DNA of 64,000 bases. It comes from a bacterium (GTDB taxonomy: Bacteria > Electryoneota > Electryoneia > Electryoneales > Electryoneaceae). Below are positions 61,814-64,000 of the stretch, one piece after another. How positions within the stretch are numbered: position 1 is the stretch's first letter; the number at the start of each line of letters is the position of its first letter. The DNA is taken from positions 1 to 64,000 of the forward strand of contig JAHLLH010000002.1 of NCBI GenBank assembly GCA_020444265.1. Direction: 5' to 3'. Position numbers and translations under genes: made by a program. The notes under the pieces are model-generated. The model was not told the origin of the DNA. It did no database searches and saw only the letters and a list, made by a program, of their open reading frames with translations.

Positions 61814-62467
61814 TTACAATCCGCGAGCTGCTTTGCGTGAAATCAACTCCATCCGTTCCGCTGCACGTGGGCTGATCTTTGTGAATTCCACTTGCACACG
61901 GACAAAGCCGGGGCGTTCCTCGTCCTTGGTTACGCGCCGGATAAACCCGACGATGCCGACAAACTCATGGTTGCCCGGCAGGACAAAATCCATCGCGATC
62001 GAAGTCCCTACGGCAGGCAGTCCGCTGTTAAACATGCCTGCCTGCTGGGTGCTGAACTGGACACCTCCGGCAGAAATGTCCTTGACAAATCCACGCGCCT
62101 GGTTGGTCAGCTGGCCGTTGGGCATGAACCGAACCGTTCCGCCCAATTCCGCGCGGGTGTGCGTGCGACGCTGGTAACGTGTAATCCGGCTGGGGAACCC
62201 GATGCGGACGACCGGACCAACCCGTTCCTCAAACCCCAAGACCTTGGTCAGGAACTGATAGGCGGAATCCTGACGATAGTAGCGCACCAGCACTTCCTGC
62301 CCTGACTCCAGCTTGGGGCCGCCGAGGTCGGGTATACCAGTCAAGATCCCTTTGGTATCAATATCCTGAATGCGCACGTCGAACGTGAACACTTTACTGC
62401 CGACTTTTGCCCGGCAGCTCAGTTTTTCGCGCAGATACAGTTTCTTGGGATCATCGTACAGCGCCAC
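61814..62467 (-). CDS. PilZ-domain protein (YcgR-like architecture)
   Basis: A 217-residue cytoplasmic protein, probably a cyclic-di-GMP effector. The N-terminal part (about 1-90: EKLSCRAKVGSKVFTFDVRIQDIDTKGILTG) resembles the YcgR N-terminal domain. The PilZ domain has the RRTHTR motif (near 100-105) and DISAGGVQFS, the D-x-S-x-x-G motif, both needed for c-di-GMP binding. It ends in a predicted charged helix. No motility or exopolysaccharide gene is nearby, so the target is unknown. It starts 21 nt after pyrF. Confidence 0.9.
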   Translation of the reverse strand: MALYDDPKKLYLREKLSCRAKVGSKVFTFDVRIQDIDTKGILTGIPDLGGPKLESGQEVLVRYYRQDSAYQFLTKVLGFEERVGPVVRIGFPSRITRYQRRTHTRAELGGTVRFMPNGQLTNQARGFVKDISAGGVQFSTQQAGMFNSGLPAVGTSIAMDFVLPGNHEFVGIVGFIRRVTKDEERPGFVRVQVEFTKISPRAAERMELISRKAARGL

Positions 62468-62488
62468 TTCGTCTCCTTGAAACGAGGT

Positions 62489-63313
62489 TCAGCTCTCTTG
62501 AATGTTGCCGACGGAGGTCTGGATCGCCTCGGCTAACTTTTTTGCTTCCCGTGCCGACGCTTCCTGAAAATCCTCGCCGGACGAGGCATAGAGAATGCCA
62601 CGTGAGGAGTTGATCATGCTGGGCAAAACGGACCCGGTCATGCCATGACGGACCGACGCGTCCAAATCACCACCTTGTGCTCCGACACCAGGAATCAGCC
62701 AGGGCAGGTCGGGTGCAGTCTTGCGGATCGTATCCATCGTTTCGACACGTGTCGCCCCGACCACCAGCCCGATATTGTTGTGCTCGTTCCACTCCTCCTG
62801 CGCCAGTTTCGCAATGCGCAGGTAGAGGGGGTCATCTCCACTCTCCTGCACCTGTGCGGAGCTGGGGTTCGAGGTGGCGGCGAGCAGGTAAACCCCATGT
62901 TCAGGGCGCTGGGAAAAAGGAAGCACCCCATCGGAACCGAACCACGGGTTGACGGTTGCGGCATCGAATCCATAGCGGTCAAACAAGGCGGACGCATACC
63001 GTTCGGCGGTACTACCGATGTCGCCACGTTTCCCGTCCCCGATCAGCAAGGCGTGGGGCGCGTGCACACGGACCGCATCAACAGCACGTTCCAGTGCCGC
63101 TTCGCCGTCTTTCCCCAGCGCTTCATAGAAAGCAAGATTGGGTTTGTAGGAGGCGGCATAGGGTGCGGTCGCAAGGATAATCGCCTCGACAAAACGCGCA
63201 ACACCGTTCCGTGTTTTGCGAAGAGGTTCCGGCAGACGTTCCGGCACCGGGTCCAGCCCGATACAGAGGTAGCCGTTTTCACTCGCCTTGCTGAGGCGTT
63301 CCTGGAAGGTCAT
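62489..63313 (-). CDS. pyrF: Orotidine 5'-phosphate decarboxylase, type 2
   Basis: Decarboxylates OMP to UMP, the last step of de novo pyrimidine synthesis. The length of 274 residues and blocks CIGLDPVPERLP, ASYKPNLAFYEALG, GDGKRGDIGSTAERYA (the catalytic D-x-K-x-x-D region, about residues 92-105), VNPWFGSDGVLPF and LIPGVGAQGGD identify the longer type 2 (Mycobacterium-like) form. AAGGAG is 5 nt before the ATG at 63313, which makes the upstream in-frame extension to 63403 unnecessary. It is the first gene of the minus-strand cluster and is followed by a repeat-rich gap on its 5' side. Confidence 0.96.
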   Translation of the reverse strand: MTFQERLSKASENGYLCIGLDPVPERLPEPLRKTRNGVARFVEAIILATAPYAASYKPNLAFYEALGKDGEAALERAVDAVRVHAPHALLIGDGKRGDIGSTAERYASALFDRYGFDAATVNPWFGSDGVLPFSQRPEHGVYLLAATSNPSSAQVQESGDDPLYLRIAKLAQEEWNEHNNIGLVVGATRVETMDTIRKTAPDLPWLIPGVGAQGGDLDASVRHGMTGSVLPSMINSSRGILYASSGEDFQEASAREAKKLAEAIQTSVGNIQES

Positions 63314-63890
63314 TCCCGCTCCTTTGTGCATCGAGGGAAAGTAGGCACAATGCCGGAAACGCGCAAGAGCGGACAGGTGTTGAGAAAGGGTGGCGTGTTC
63401 CACTCGGTTGAGGAGGGTTGGGCTACCCTTTTGTTCTGTCAGGTCCTAAGCGAAGCGGAGACCTGACAGAGGATCGCGCCGAGGGCGCGAATCAGGTGTC
63501 AGATCTGAGGATCTGACACAACTGGCGGCCGCCATTGCGAGGACCGTAGCGCAGCGGAGGGACGTGGCGGACACCTGCTGCATGAACTCACCTGTCATGC
63601 CCAGTCCCCATGTTCGGCGATAGCCGGACACGGTGTTTGTGTTGGGGACGTCGGGCATCCCCGTTGATTGAGGTCCGAAGCTTCGTTCATCGCCCCGGGG
63701 GATCCCCGACGCTCGCGGGTACCCTTCGGTCACGTGCCCGCTGACGCAGGCATGCGAGCTGGGGATGACAATTCATCCCCCGCCGAGACGACACGCCACG
63801 GATCGCTTGTCCCTTTGGTGAACCCGGTCTATATTCGTGCCTCAAGGCCGGGTGGACGACCCGCCGGGTGGACATGAAGGAACAAGAACG
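63314..63890. repeat. 577-bp intergenic region dense in palindromic repeats
   Basis: Three hairpins stand in a row: 63435-63470 (TCTGTCAGGTC / GACCTGACAGA, 14-nt loop containing AAGCGAAGCGGA), 63474-63490 (TCGCGCC / GGCGCGA) and 63496-63519 (GTGTCAGATC / GATCTGACAC, loop TGAG). A fourth unit at 63521-63572 (CCATTGCGAGG ... GGACGTGG) belongs to the TTGCGAGG dispersed family. A compound hairpin follows at 63594-63658: outer arms ATGCCC and GTCCCCA with TGGGGAC and GGGCAT, inner stem TGTTCGGC / GCCGGACA. The promoters of pyrF and glyQS must also lie here. Confidence 0.7.
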
Positions 63891-64000
63891 ATGGCCAAAG
63901 AGAAGAGCTTGATGGATGTGATTGTGGCGCTGGCCAAGCGCCGCGGGTTTGTCATGCCAACCAGCGAAATTTATGGCGGGATTGGATCGAGCTACGATTA
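63891..64000 (+). CDS. glyQS: Glycyl-tRNA synthetase, 5' end only (cut by the window edge)
   Basis: Only the first 36 codons are present. The encoded AKEKSLMDVIVALAKRRGFVMPTSEIYGGI and following GSSYD match the N-terminus of the single-chain, dimeric glycyl-tRNA synthetase, where this segment begins the class II catalytic core. AAGGA lies 9 nt before the ATG. The gene is divergent from pyrF. Completeness cannot be judged. Confidence 0.88.
   Translation, partial: MAKEKSLMDVIVALAKRRGFVMPTSEIYGGIGSSYD

Noticed and set aside
63435-63519. Row of short palindromes as a possible CRISPR array
   Set aside because: The stems differ from one another, spacing is irregular and there are no identical direct repeats or cas genes.

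Overview
The window looks like chromosomal DNA from a GC-rich (roughly 58 percent by eye), Gram-negative member of the Fibrobacteres-Chlorobi-Bacteroidetes (FCB) superphylum, probably an uncultured candidate phylum. The evidence is five secreted proteins ending in FlgD-like or Por-type C-terminal sorting domains (PNPFN-like start, DLLGR core, GLYFVR-like end), two PorV/PorQ-like outer-membrane proteins, a gingipain-family (C25) protein, many lipoproteins (one with the DNTLDPKSPEY motif common in FCB lipoproteins), and an endonuclease-type MutL. I cannot name the phylum from sequence alone.

Layout. 0-7.4 kb: divergent secreted S8 protease and a secreted hydrolase-like protein, then mutT. 7.6-13.2 kb (minus): site-2 protease, dacB, a small membrane protein, mutL and miaA, most joined by 4-nt overlaps. 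13.4-15.5 kb: single-domain response regulator, an unrecognised protein, prmA. 15.7-20.8 kb: surface-protein operon (lipoprotein, beta-propeller with sorting domain, two PorV/PorQ-like barrels). 20.9-22.0 kb: isocitrate/isopropylmalate-type dehydrogenase with a strong terminator. 22.1-28.3 kb: two NTF2-like lipoproteins, a YibQ-like deacetylase, a PdxJ-family protein that has lost canonical active-site residues, and three tandem lipoproteins with a short collagen-like tether. 28.5-35.9 kb: hutU, a YjbQ-family protein, mfd, a BPL_N-like lipoprotein, a methyltransferase. 35.9-48.5 kb: M28-PDZ peptidase, six-repeat lipocalin-like lipoprotein, TPR membrane protein, large internally duplicated CPBP protease, C25-family protein. 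48.9-55.1 kb: compact operon of lipoprotein, GAF/sigma-54 activator, Ser/Thr kinase with PEGA domains, Kelch protein with sorting domain, and a TPR-like membrane protein. 55.2-58.0 kb: rlmN and a second S8 protease, convergent across a long palindrome. 58.1-63.3 kb (minus): pyrF, PilZ, pyrE, walJ-like, cyclophilin and a DsbD-like fusion. The window ends inside glyQS.

The main theme is the cell envelope and secreted proteolysis embedded among housekeeping genes. The signalling operon at 48.9-55.1 kb and the PorV/propeller operon are the best candidates for undescribed systems. Intergenic spaces carry families of dispersed palindromic repeats (7.4-7.7, 8.6-8.7 and 63.4-63.7 kb). I found no rRNA, tRNA, CRISPR array, transposase or phage gene.
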